Below, piece after piece: positions 13,001 to 29,100 of a DNA stretch of 64,000 nucleotides; position 1 is the first letter of the stretch; each line of letters opens with the position of its first letter. This DNA is from Piscicola geometra (lineage: Eukaryota > Annelida > Clitellata > Hirudinida > Piscicolidae), in the NCBI GenBank assembly GCA_943735955.1, contig OX030958.1, positions 6,082,126 through 6,146,125 of the forward strand. Direction: 5' to 3'. The notes below the pieces were generated by a model. It saw only the letters and a program-made list of their open reading frames with translations. It had not been told where the DNA came from and did no database searches. The position numbers were made by a program, and so were the translations under genes.

Positions 13001-13887
13001 ACGTTCTTCGAGACCTAAGACGCCTGTAAGCAACGAATCCGAAAAAGAAACAAATGAAATCACACTTGATAAAGAAACAGAGGAGATCACACGTGGAAAA
13101 AAGGGAGAAACGAATGTTGAGAGCGGTTTTGTGGAAAGGAAGATCAGCGCAGAGCTTCCGACGCCAGCCACTGAACCCGATGACTTGCCTCGATACATGG
13201 AGACGAGAGAAACATCGATGGATGAGCATGTACAGAAGCCTGTGGAGATGAGAAAAAAAGAGAAAAAGAGTGGATTTATGTTGGTTACACTGGGTGAGTT
13301 CTATTCTGTTTGTGACATTTTTGTTTTATAGTTTGTTTGCTGCGTTATGAAGGGCTTATTCTACCAGTAGTTTCAGTGTTATTTATGGCGCATGTAACAC
13401 TTGAATGAAAGATAGAACTACAAGCACTTAATCACTCATTCTGATAGTATATAACGCTATGGATTTATTCTTTTTTATTCTTAATACATTAATATTTTAT
13501 ATCTCAAAAGCAATAAATCAAATTTCTTTTTATCGTATCGATTGATATGAGTGTTTCTTCAATTTAGACAAAACTAAAAGATATTTTCTGCTTTTTTGTT
13601 CATCCCTTATTAAAATTTATATTTTTTCTTTTCTGCTTATTTTCTATGTTGTTTTATAAATATATATTTTTTCTCCATCTATTTGTTAAATCATTTAATT
13701 ATCTATGGACAAAACAACCTTTATATTTTTATTTATTCATCAATTTATTAAAATAATAACAGATAAAGTAAATTTTTCCTTTTTCCATGCAGGTTTGGTA
13801 GCTCTGGCGCTGTTGTTTTCTTTGATTTCGACCCTTCAGACTCCCCCTCCACCCCCAGAGAGAGAAATTTGGGGTCTCTTTTTTTAA
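10098..13887 (+). CDS. Large acidic low-complexity protein with C-terminal membrane anchor
   Basis: Not assigned to a family. Two exons are supported: 10098-13293 and 13793-13887, joined across a GGTGAGT donor and a CCATGCAG acceptor (phase 1), giving 1096 residues. The join matters: it fuses SGFMLVTLG with LVALALLFSLIST into a ~21-residue hydrophobic helix close to the C-terminus, followed by TPPPPPEREIWGLFF. The protein would therefore be tail-anchored, with the bulk in the cytosol or nucleoplasm. The rest is mostly Lys/Glu/Asn/Ser-rich and probably disordered: Asn-rich near residues 590-625, Asp-rich runs near 700-765, and helical charged segments near 930-970. A good acceptor (TTTATTTCAG) directly precedes the ATG, so the first exon may be internal and the N-terminus incomplete. 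(GAT)n-like codon runs show microsatellite growth inside the coding sequence. A KASH protein was considered, but the C-terminus does not end in PPPX. Confidence 0.72.
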
Positions 13888-15100
13888 CTCTGCTTGAATA
13901 AATTAACGAGTTCAATCAAAATGTCTCAAATGTTCTCATGATAAAAGTCGTTTTCAAATAACTATTTTTAAATAGACTTTGTTTTGTTCAAACTCTATTA
14001 AATAGATTCTCTGATAATACTGAATGCATTTAATTTTTCAAAAATTATATATTATTAAAATAATCAGAAAAAGAACAATGGAAGAAAAAAAACATTTGAA
14101 AACAATTATTATGCCTTGATTGAAAAAATAGAAAAACTCGTAAAAAATGTATTCCGAAATAAAGTCTTATCGGCAGATTCAATTGAATAATTTTTAAAAT
14201 ATCACTTTCTCATCCCAGATCATTTTAAAACGCTAAATAAATATGGTATTGTTGGTATTAAATACCGGTTTCCCTAAACTGTATTAAATACCTTTTTTAT
14301 CAAGCTATATTAAATGCCTAATTTATTAATTTTCATTAAATGTCTTATTCATTAAACTTTATTGAATAAATAACTTAAAATAAAAAATCCTCACAAAACT
14401 CATGAATTTCAAACACCATCATTTTCGAAAAATCAATTTTTTTTGGTTCCTTAGTTTGAAAATAATTTTTTACAAATGGCGAACAATAATAATACTCGTA
14501 ACTGAACTTTAATAACATTATGAATAATTTAATTTGACTAAGAATGAGCAAACTTCAATTTATTCTTTTTGAAAATTGTTGAAAATACTTCTATTTTCAG
14601 AATTTTTTAAAATTGAATTGGTATTTTACGGTATTTCAAATGTCGTCTTATGGAATGCCTCATTAGTCAAATTGTTTTACCAAATATTTTTGACATGTTT
14701 ACTAAACCCTGCTTCGATTGTTCGACCAAAAGTATTGTGGAGAGTATTTTGCAATAACAATGCAAAAGCCATTTGTTTGATTCTAAAACGCAAATGTTTT
14801 TATTTTAAGTTTTTAAAAATACTTTTACAAGCAACTGCGGGTACTTTAATATTCCCTTCGTGGCTCTGGTTAATAAAATTGACTGCATGCTTTATGGTGC
14901 ATTAATTGGCGGTTAGATAATTCGAGATTTTACTTCTATTTTTATTTACCAAGTCACAAGTTTAAGGTGTTATTTAATCGGAATATTGAAGCTTACTTGG
15001 CAGTTAAACAGACAGATTAATTAGACTGCTAATAAAACAATAGAGAATCTGCTGTAACTAGGCAAGAGATAAGAGATAACATAAACGTGTCCATCAACGC
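13888..15100. other. AT-rich spacer with decayed repeats
   Basis: About 14245-14345 holds degenerate ~27-bp units around TATTAAATACC. A family B MITE follows at 14405-14635. No coding potential is recognised in the rest. Confidence 0.5.
14405..14635 (+). mobile_element. Family B MITE copy
   Basis: Contains GGCGAACAATAATAATACTCG and TTTGACTAAGAATGAGC and ends GGTATTTTACGGTA, all shared with the copies at 7803-8190 and 22921-23284. The 5' terminus is not clearly preserved. Confidence 0.6.
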
Positions 15101-15108
15101 ACCATATG

Positions 15109-15377
<269 letters not shown>

Positions 15378-15514
15378 AATATATAAAATAATATATACCA
15401 ATATATAAAATAATATATAACAATATATAAAAAAATATTCAAAGAAAAAGAAAAAAATTAAATCTGACTTTAAAAAAACTTACAAAAATTCCAACAAGTC
15501 AACACACTAAGATT

Positions 15515-15815
15515 CACACATAACCACACACATCCACACACAACCACACACATCCACGCACAACCACACACATCCACACACATCCACACACATCCACACA
15601 CATCCACACACACCCACACACATACATACACATCCACACACATCCACACACATCCACACACATCCACACACATCCACACACATCCACACACATCCACACA
15701 CATCCACACACATCCACACACATCCAAACACATCCACACACATCCACACACATACATACACAACCACACACATCCAAACACACCCACACACATTCACACA
15801 CATTTTCACACATCG
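15515..15815. repeat. 10-bp minisatellite (CATCCACACA)n
   Basis: About 30 units of CATCCACACA with variants CAACCACACA, CACCCACACA and CATACATACA. It sits 140 bp from the long (CA)n and may have grown from it by slippage and point change. Confidence 0.93.
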
Positions 15816-16054
15816 ACAAAAGAATGGTCATTGCCTGAATCCCTTGAGATTACACAGGCTTCAGTGAGAGTTCTCGTTTAATCATGCGATTAATGCATCT
15901 ACTTTAAATATACAACGAAATAAATTAATTCACAAAAATAAATATACACACACACATGCATACATGAAAATACACAAACATATACATATTTAATCATAAT
16001 CTATTTTGATAATCTACACATATATTTCTGTGAGTCTATTTCCTGGCATTGTGT

Positions 16055-16063
16055 TATAAAAGG
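16055..16063 (+). promoter_or_regulatory. Candidate TATA box
   Basis: TATAAAAGG is a near-ideal TATA box, about 390 bp upstream of a signal-peptide ATG at 16450. The following 70 bp (GCCGACGTCGGGAG) are locally GC-richer than the surroundings, as expected for a start region. The initiator is not clear. Confidence 0.4.
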
Positions 16064-16449
16064 CCGACGTCGGGAGTTGATGCAGTGATAGAAAATCTAG
16101 CGGAGCGAGGCGAATTTTAAAACTTTTAATACTTTTTTTTCCATTAAATAGTGGATATGTTTAGTTTTGTGGCTGTTATGGATGTTCTTTCCGAGGAAAG
16201 CAGCTGGTTGGAAAGTTAAAGTGTCACGAAAACATTGGATTGCGATAAGGTTGGTTTGAAACGAAGTTTATGATTTTTAAATAATTTTATTTTTAATAAA
16301 ATCTATCAACTTATCGTAGTAAAACTAATAAATTACCAAACCGAAAAAATAAATAGTTTGATTAATGTTTTTAAATTTATTTTAATTGCATTTCGCTAAA
16401 AAAATCACAATTTTTTATATCCACCCACTCAAGCCGTAAAGCATTGAAA

Positions 16450-16507
16450 ATGGGTCATATCACTCTAGCAGTCCTGATCTCCCTCATCTCATTGAATCTA
16501 TTAACTG
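16450..16507 (+). CDS. Putative first coding exon encoding a signal peptide
   Basis: The ATG opens MGHITLAVLISLISLNLLT, a typical signal sequence. It is followed at once by a GT donor (G|GTTAGA) in phase 1; without splicing the frame stops two codons later. It lies behind the TATA box at 16055. It could be the first exon of the glutamate-receptor-like gene at 19616. However, that exon begins in phase 0, so at least one more exon would be needed between them, and none was identified. A separate small secreted protein is the alternative. Confidence 0.35.
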
Positions 16508-16511
16508 GTTA

Positions 16512-17285
16512 GATCCCTACTTATTCCATCCACTGTTTCAAATAGTTATTGGAATTTTTTTCATTTATTATTAAATGAATTTTTTTATAAAGAATTTTAG
16601 TTAAAATTACTCATTTTACCATTTTAATTAACCTAGTATTTTTAATCGATGAAAATCAATTGTTATTTTAAGTTTTTATTGCTTAAATAAATATAGATGT
16701 ATGTAAAAAATAATAAGATATAAATGGGAATTTAAACTGAGAAGTTTAATTCCTTTCAATGACCTACTTCTAGTTGTTTTTGTTCGCTTGAAATGCTAAT
16801 AAAAACAACTGCGAAAAATCAACGTTAGATCTTTTATATTCATTTATAGTTTATTTATCATTTAATTTGTTTGTTTTCATTTTGTTTTTTTTCTGTTGGA
16901 TTTTATTATTTTAATTATTTATTCGAGTTTTCCTAGCTACCTTGAACTTTTTTAAAGATTTACTATATTTGACACTTTGTCATTTCTAGCGGTACATAAT
17001 TTGTTGATTTCTTGGCAAAGCATTATAAATGAATAGTATGGGTGTTCTCCTAATCAAAGTTTCACAATCAAAATTGTTAAATTTGAAATGGTAAATCCTT
17101 TTGGATATTTGTTAACAGCATAAATAATAGATGATTGTTAATGATATCAACACCCTCTTCATCATCATATAACCTATATAATATAGGTTTCATTTATCAT
17201 CAATCATAACTTTCTCATCAGCATCATCATTGCAAACGTCATCACTTTCATTAAAACATTCATCATCACCACTCTCAATGCCACT

Positions 17286-17317
<32 letters not shown>

Positions 17318-18900
17318 TCTCAACATCATCATTATTACCAGTGAACCTAACGAAACGTTACAACAGCTCTTGAGATATGCATTAAAAATGAAGATGCTAA
17401 TTAATTTTCATCACCTCTGTAACTATTGCCGAACCCTGTGCTACGGCATGTTTTTTAACGATGAAAAAGCGCTTTAATGATGCAATAAGAGTGAATATTT
17501 GAAGAAAAAGATGGCTGAATGACGGCAGTGAAGAGTGAGGGAGTGGAAGAGTGCAAGACTCTTCAAGGATAGAAGGTGTATGCATATACAAACAACTATT
17601 GCAAGCGATCCCCTAAGAAGTTTCTCTCACTACGTTTTTCTTTTATTACTCAATAAATGCTGTCATCACTCCTCACTTGAATATTTCCATTGATTTAGAT
17701 TTTTTTGGTAAATACAAACATACTTTTATTTTGACGTGTTTTGAGAAATGTATGGCAAATCGTATTAGTATGATTAATTGTTTTTTCTCCATAAATTAAG
17801 ATGATCTATTGCGCTCTCATGAGTTTTTCCTTCTTTCAAAAAAATACATTTAATTATTCGCTAACCTATAATTAGTGATATTAATTTTTTCCTATAAATG
17901 TAAATTTTCAAAAAATGTTACATTGGTATCATTACCTAATTAGGTCAATTCCGGCATCGTGACCCAAATTTAACGAATTTAAAATTCAAGCATTAATAAG
18001 CCTGCCAACAGCAAGTTATATTCGCATTCGTTTTAATAGCCAGCATCTTCAACAGTTCTGAATTTAATTTGTTATATGTTTTTAAACTTGAGAAGTAGGC
18101 TTTTTCAAACGTTGTTAAGCAAATACTGTAACATTGAGAAATTCCTTTGAGGAAAGCATTACAATTGTTATACAATGTATTACAACATAATTTATAACTT
18201 AAAAATAGAATATAAAAATTACAACGAAAGAATTCTAGACACGAAGGTGAGCAGAAAAGTTAATTATATTCTGAGCGAGTGGTGGTGCTGCTACTTATAC
18301 GCATGGAGCTTCATTAGCTTCTACGAAGATACTCAATTGGTGGCAGGCATGTCGTCGCTAATTCACAGAAACATCCTAACTTATACGTCGACCGCTATTT
18401 AGGCGACACATGGGCGTGCTCATGCCAATCTTTTCAAGCTGTTTTTTTTTGCTTAATTTTTATTTTTTCTAATTTGTTCAACTAATTTTTTATTTGTGGT
18501 TTATGTTTTTAGGGTGTTATTGAGGAGCTGGTTGATTTAATTGTGTCGTAAAAAGTTATAAGATTTAGTTACTGATTTATATTTATAAAAAATTTCATAA
18601 AAATACATTTATTTGTGCTTATCAAATGAAATACGCAAATTGTTCCCTACTCTACAAGTTTCTGGGTTATTCAATAGTCATTTATTCGATAAATAAGTAA
18701 AATAAAATGATTATACTCTTAGTCTTCAATTGTTTCTCGATACTTGCTAACAATTCTTCACAAACTCTCCAGCGCACGACAGTTTCAACGACACGAGGCC
18801 TAATCTCATATTCTCGACAGTGTTGGTGAGTTGAAATTAAAGTTGAAAAGTCTTTAGAGTTTTTTTTACTTTTACTAACAAGTTCTAATAATGACTTTGT
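16512..18900. other. AT-rich spacer or intron, nothing firmly coding
   Basis: (ATC)n lies at about 17225-17325. An open frame at 18175-18402 (75 codons) has a less AT-rich second half and a donor-like AAGGTGAGC at about 18247, but no recognisable domain. It is recorded as unexplained. Confidence 0.4.
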
Positions 18901-18902
18901 AT

Positions 18903-19056
18903 CATGGGCAACGATCCTGGGGCGTCTGCACCCCTCCCCCTTTTTTGGAAGTGAAGAGTCCACCTTAATGGTAATGACCCCGGGACCTCCCAGAATCGTC
19001 CTCCATTCTGGGTAGGACCCCCCCCCCCCAAGATTTGCAGCAGATCACCGCCCCTG
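18903..19056 (+). mobile_element. hAT-like MITE family A copy with 8-bp target duplication
   Basis: Starts CATGGGCAACGATCCTGGGG and ends GCAGATCACCGCCCCTG. The flanks CTTTGTAT (18895-18902) and CTTTGAAT (19057-19064) match at 7 of 8 positions. An 8-bp duplication and CAGGGGCGG-type termini are hallmarks of hAT transposons. The copy is internally deleted relative to 55154-55497. Confidence 0.72.
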
Positions 19057-19615
19057 CTTTGAATGATAAAACATCAAATGACCTTGTATATGCCGTTTCA
19101 CAAAAAAGTTTTTAAATTTCTTTAGATTTTATTTAACAAATAGCGATTGATCTTGGTAAAAGTCTCAAGATATTCATAGAACTACATGCCGTGTTTACAT
19201 GCATTGTATAAACTATTCTAATGTGTTTGTGTGCATGTGTCTTTAAGATTCATTTATCTATTCAGAATTGCTAAAAGCATAAAACATACTTGATGTTCTG
19301 ACAAGCGAATGTAAGTTGCCATCAATCAGATATGTGAAAAAAATTTCTTTGCAATTTTTTTTTAAAAAGGGAAAAGTTTTAAACACATTTTAGGATAAAT
19401 TGTTTGCATCTTTACAATTAAAATTATTACAATCTTTCTTTTTAATTTCACAAGTCTTTAGTTTAAAAAAATATAGGCAAGATTTTATGTGTTTTACGCT
19501 TTGGAAATGAGCTTTGTCTGAAAACGGAGTTTACAGAAAAGTTTGAGAAAGAGCTAATAAACTAAACACCACATCAATACTTAATCACCACCATCATCCC
19601 CACCCTCATCCACAG

Positions 19616-22833
<3,218 letters not shown>

Positions 22834-22920
22834 TTGATTTGAATTTAATACATTAATTCGTTCATTGATCATTCTTAATCTTTATAATTAAACACTTTTT
22901 GCTTTTCATGATTTTAATGT

Positions 22921-23284
22921 TCTGTAAAATACCAGATTGTTCAGACACCCATAATGTTCAGACACCCATAATGTTCAGACACCCATAATGTTCAGACACC
23001 CATAATGTTCAGACACTATCATTTTTCTAAAAAATATTTTTTTCTAGTTTGGACATAAATTTGTAAAAATATAATGTTTAAGGCAAACAACATTAATACT
23101 CGTTACTGATTTTAAATAATATTATGACTAATTTGATTTGACTAAGAATAGAAAGACTAATGAGCAAAAAACTTCAAAAGTTATCAATTTAGAATTTTTT
23201 GAAATAAATTAGCAAAAATATCTTTATTTTTGGACATAGGAAAAATCATTTAAAAGTCTGTAAATATATTGGTATTTCACGGTA
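22921..23284 (+). mobile_element. Family B MITE, full-length, with internal 17-bp tandem repeats
   Basis: TCTGTAAAATACCAGA at the 5' end and TTGGTATTTCACGGTA at the 3' end are inverted repeats. Four to five copies of ACACCCATAATGTTCAG follow at 22943-23015. The interior TTTGACTAAGAATAG and ACAACATTAATACTCG match the other two copies. No ORF is present. Confidence 0.7.
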
Positions 23285-23939
23285 AATGATTTAAAATGAA
23301 TATAGTTAATTAGTCGGATGTTTATTGATTAATTATATAAAAAAAATTATTTATTAAAACATTTTTTTATTATTATGAAAGTATTTCACTTCAACTCTGC
23401 CAAATGATTTTTATATTGAAATAAATGTTTTAAAAAGTCTTAAATTTTGAAAGAAAGTTTTTTTAAACAAGTTTTAACAAATTAATACAAAAGCGAATTC
23501 AAATGACATATTTATCTCTTTCAAAAACATATTTTACAGTCGAAAAATCTCGCAAAAAAAATTATACGATTCCCTAAAATAACTTCGCTTCATATGCAAA
23601 CTCATTCAAAGCATCAAAAGTGCCGTTCTTTATATTCGGACTATGTCATCAAATTGTCAAGAAGCCTCTCAGAAACACTAAGTGTATGTGTAAGACTTGT
23701 ACCTAATTGTGTGTCTTAGTTATCGTTCACATCCGGTTACATGTCTTCAGAATGTATTTATTTTAATTCTCTACTTTGTACAACAGAAAGAGAGACTCAC
23801 ATCATGTATACTATTAATTAGCCTGAAAGGTCCTTGATGGTAATGATTTGGATAATTTTCATCCTGAAATATTGTAATCCTAGAAGCGCAAGGACGAGGT
23901 TATGATTTCAAAAACGCATCGCTGTCTCTCCACATTTAT

Positions 23940-24230
23940 AATATTTTATATAAAGAATTCAATATTTTATATAAAGTACTCAAAATTATATATAAAGTAT
24001 TCAAAATTATATATAAAGTATTCAATATTATATATAAAGTATTCAATGTTATATTTAGTTATTTCATATTTTATACTTCTATCATTTCATATTTTATACT
24101 TCTATTATGTTAGAATATATTCTTTATATATTGTTCTAAATTTATATAAGATATATATGTTCTTTATATATTGTTCTAAATTTATATAAGATATATATAT
24201 TCTTTATATACACTTATTTATTTATGAATA
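23940..24230. repeat. AT-rich short tandem repeats
   Basis: Units of ATATTTTATATAAAGTATTCAAA type (about 22 bp), followed by repeats of TTCTTTATATATTGTTCTAAATTTATATAAGATATA. Confidence 0.75.
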
Positions 24231-24379
24231 TTTAATATTCGATACCAAGTATCAAATATTATTCTTATTTATCAATATTTAATATCTTCGATAATCAGCG
24301 ATGAGATAAGGTGGATGCAAATATTGATTTGGCACTTCAAGTTTACTTTTTTCGGTTTGGTTCGAACGGAATAAAAATA

Positions 24380-24645
<266 letters not shown>

Positions 24646-25539
24646 ATATGTATAAAATTATGCATACAACATGCAACAATCAATTTAAACGAGTCAGTAG
24701 ACTATACAGGTTAAACAGGGATGCGTCGTAAAGATCAAAATCGATTTAATCATCAAATAATCAATCGAATTATTTTCCTCAAATAAACATACAATAAATG
24801 TTGATTAACAAATATGGCTAACTAAAATACCATTGTAGACAATCTATTTATGAAGTATTTATTTGTTTGTGACAGTTGTGCTCTGAAAATAGCTATTACG
24901 AGCCGTAGGAAGGGTAGTGCAATGATAGGAACTCCCCTTTTTATTGAACATTGTACAATAAATCGATTCATTCTTTCAAAAAATGTTTTTAAAATCTTCG
25001 CTCAGACTAATTGTTCACTTAGTTGTTTGTGTGCATAAAATGAATGTATATGCACCAAGTTATGCATATGAAGAAGCGTTTGAATCATAGACACACTCAC
25101 GCATTAGGGACGAGTGAGTGTGCATAATATGTGTATACCAATGCAATCCCTCAGCCGGTTGTCTTGCGCATGTTTGTGAAATTCAACACTTTTTAATTTC
25201 ATGTCATTATCACCAAGTGTACAGCACAGCATTTGAACCGCATACAAACACGGATACTGAGAAAATCTCGCCAAAAGTCATCTGACCGATTAGGAGCATA
25301 TCGGCTTGAAATAATAAAGAAACATACTGAAATCTCTGTAAAAGCTGTTGATAAATAATTATAGAAATAAACTATTGTTATTTAAAAACAATAAGCGATC
25401 AATAACAACAAAAATAAACAACCAATAACTGAAATAATTACTAATTAAAAACAATCAATCATTAACTTTTGCAAATAAATAAAGTTCTTCTAATAAATAT
25501 TTATCTGACTTCACTGGGCTAGTGTTACTTTACGATCCA

Positions 25540-25625
25540 ATGGTCAAGTGTTAGGCGCCTGTACACCTGGCTTCTGGGGAATCCTACTCAAGTGGGCTAT
25601 AAAGGTGAGCTGCCGTGAGCTTAGT
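25540..25625 (+). mobile_element. Possible decayed tRNA-derived SINE
   Basis: AATGGTCAAGTGTTAGGCGCCT resembles the tRNA D-arm and A-box seen in many SINE heads. The CTGGGGAATCCTA that follows is a poor B-box. It is an isolated GC-richer island in AT-rich spacer. Confidence 0.3.
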
Positions 25626-25938
25626 AATAACTAGTTGACTTTGAAGCTACGTTACGGGATTATGGGCTGTAAATTATAGCTCTCATTGAAATGATGGATC
25701 TTTGTTTTGACTTTTGAAAACAAATTTTTAAAGTACAAGTGTAAACCACTGAGAAAAGGAAGTTTATAAAATGTTAATTTAATTTATTGAAATTAATTAA
25801 TCCAATTAAAATCTCGTTGCTTTTGTTGTTGCCCATCATTGGATTCCTCGAATTTTTAGGTTTTCAATTGATCCATTTTAAAGAATAGTTTCATCTATCG
25901 AGACATTAACTAATTTATTAATTCACCAACCCATTAAT

Positions 25939-26109
25939 CCATCCATCCATCCATCCATCCATCCATCCATCCATCCATCCATCCATCCATCCATCCATCC
26001 ATCCATCCATCCATCCATCCATCCATCCATCCATCCATCCATCCATCCATCCATCCATCCATCCATCCATCCATCCATTCATCCATCCATCCATCCATCC
26101 ATCCATCCA
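25939..26109 (+). repeat. (ATCC)n tetranucleotide array abutting the myosin first coding exon
   Basis: About 42 units with one ATTC variant. The array ends CCATCCAG one base before the myosin ATG at 26112, so it is either 5' UTR or forms the pyrimidine-containing tract of a 3' splice site. Confidence 0.93.
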
Positions 26110-26111
26110 GA

Positions 26112-29100
26112 ATGTCCTACACGATGCTGGAGAGTGGCGTGGGGGTGGCTGACATGTGTCTAATCGAACCACTCACCGAAGATAACTTCGTTGAAAACCT
26201 CACAAAGCGATTTTCTAAAGATCAAATTTATGTGCGTTAAATAAAATAGTTTAATTTGTTATTAAATATGTTTTAAAATAAAATAAAATATGATGAAAAT
26301 GTATCCTTAAAAAATCAATTTTAAATATGAAATAGAATGAAATGTGATTCATTTTAAAACACATAAAATGTAGAACTATTTTCCACTCGTCTCAGACCTA
26401 CATAGGCAATGTGGTGGTGTCGGTCAATCCGTACAAGCATCTGCCCATCTACGACAAGCAGATCATACAGGAGTACAGAGGCAAAAACATTTACGAAATG
26501 CCTCCGCACATGTTGGTGGCGGCGGTGATGGTTTTAGTTGTTGTGGTGATTATGCTAGTTGAAGTGATGGTAGTGGTTGTAGTTTTGATGGTTAAAGTGA
26601 TGGGTATTTTGCTTTAAACAGGTTTTTTGAATCATTTAAATAAATAATAAAATAATAAGACCAAAAATAAATTAAAGTATTAGTTCTAATTAAAATAAAA
26701 TAAAAAAAGTTAAATAATTTTTCTTTTTCATTATTTCTTTTCTTCTTGGGACAGTTACGCCATAGCAGACGCAGCGTATCGTTCAATGCGAGACCACAAC
26801 AGGGATCAGTGCGTGATCATTTGCGGAGAGAGTGGAGCAGGAAAAACAGGTGGGTGGTGATGATGATGATAATCATCATCATGATGAAAAAATTGCAGTT
26901 TATATTTCAAAAGAGTGAATCATTTAATAAAAACTATTTTTAAAACAATTAGAGTAATTGAGATAGAAATGAGATTCTAAATGTTATAGGAAGAACATTA
27001 TATTAAAGAACCTTCCAGCAATAGGATTTTAGAAGTTTGATCAAAAGTGTTTAAAACTTCATTTCGATTTTGAACACCACAGAGGCGAGCAAAACGATAA
27101 TGCAGTACGTGGCTGAAGTTTCAGGCAAGGGAAAAGAAATCGACCGAGTGAAGGAAAAGCTTCTGCAGTCGAATCCGATCCTTGAAGGTGGGTAAAGGGG
27201 TAGGGAATAGATAGGCGATGTGTTGGGTTAAGGTGTGAATTGGAAATTGTGATGGTTTTTGAAGATTGGAATCATTTAATAATAATAAGTTTTTGAATAT
27301 ATTATTGAGATCTATGAATAATATGAAACAAAGATTTATTGTTTTAATAAGTTGATCTTTAAACAATATTCAGCTTTTGGAAACGCCAAAACCAACAAGA
27401 ATGATAACTCATCGAGATTTGTGAGCTCATATGACTGCTGTTTTATTCATTTTGTTTTTAATGAAACGTACATAAAAAGAAAAAAAATGTTTTAAATAAT
27501 TTTAGATGTGATTTATTTAATTTTATTTAATTTAAATTATAATAAATAATAACTAAATAATAAAATAATGCCACAAGCACAATTTATCGGCTGTTTTATT
27601 AAAAATAAAAATTCACTAAATCGTTAATAAACTAATAGAGCTATTTTAAAGTATTTTGCATTAATCGAATAAAATAAAATAAATCGATGCTCAAGTCACC
27701 ATTGAACTTGCATTGAAGGGCAAATACATGGATGTGGAGTTCGATTTCAAAGGCGACCCTCTGGGAGGAGTCATCAGCAGTTGTGAGTAATCAGACTAAT
27801 TATGCACCTAATTTGCTTAATTTATTTGGACTAATTACAGAAATAATTCACTAGAGTTTAAATTTCGGCATTTGATTAACCTTTGAGTGTTTTCATCTCT
27901 CTTATGCCCGGAATATAGGCACAACTTTATCAAGCTTTTGAGAACTAACGAAAACAACTATATTAAAAAAACTATCTATATAAACAGTAATTAATTAAAA
28001 TAAATTTAAAAGATAAATGTATTATTCTACTTCTCTGCGGCAATTCCCTAACCCAAACGATCTCAATCTCCACAAACTAACATGCTAAATAGAATATTTC
28101 GGCTTAAAAAACCAAACCATCAATCGTTTTCAAACTGGAAACATGATGATGCTTCAGCACAATGTGGCTGGGTACAGAGGCTGCTTTGTTCAAATTAATT
28201 TAATGACTTAGATCCTTGTTCTAGATCTACTAAGGGATTGCGGTCGGGAAAGAATTAAATAAAGATTATTCACGATTCAGAGTAAATAAGTGGAATGATT
28301 CAGAATAATTAATTTACACTTTTTTATTTAAAAAAATAGAATAATTCAGACTATTAATTTTAACGCTTATATATTCCAGATCTTCTCGAGAAGGTTTGAA
28401 GCTTTAAAACATATCTTAATTTTTTTTATCTTAATCACCTTATCATCAAGACTTGTTCAACCACCATTGTATCTACAGTGCTGACTTTTTTCATGTAAAC
28501 AGATCACAAATCATTCCGTTTGATTACCTATCAATTAAATATCATTTTATCTAACGAACCATCCAACGAACCATCCAACCAATCATCCAACCAACCATCC
28601 AACCAACCAACTTTCCAACCAACCAACCATCCAACCAACCATCCAACCAACCATCCAACCAACCATCCAACCAACCATCCAACCAACCATCCAACCAACC
28701 ATCCAACCAACCATCCAACCAACCATCCAACCAACCATCCAACCAACCATCCAACCAACCATCCAACCAACCATCCAACCAACCATCCAACCAACCATCC
28801 AACCAACCATCCAACCAACCATCCAACCAACCATCCAACCAACCATCCAACCAACCATCCAACCAACCATCCAACCAACCATCCAACAAACCATCCAACC
28901 AACCATCCAACCAACCATCCAACCAACCATCCAACCAACCATCCAACCAACCATCCAACCAACCATCCAACCAACCATCCAACCAACCATCCAACCAACC
29001 ATCCAACCAACCATCCAACCAACCATCCAACCAACCATCCAACCAACCATCCAACCAACCATCCAACCAACCATCCAACCAACCATCCAACCAACCATCC

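Noticed and set aside
12033..13229. 398-codon minus-strand frame opposite the large acidic gene
   Set aside because: Shadow frame; hydrophobic/Ile-rich composition mirrors the Asp/Asn codons of the plus strand and no splice or family evidence supports it.
13793..13887. KASH-domain identity for the C-terminal anchor with its poly-Pro
   Set aside because: KASH peptides end in PPPX at the very C-terminus after ~20-30 lumenal residues; here nine residues follow the prolines and no SUN-binding pattern is seen.
18682..18963. 93-codon minus-strand frame
   Set aside because: Its first third lies in MITE family A (18903-19056) and the rest has no homology or splice support.
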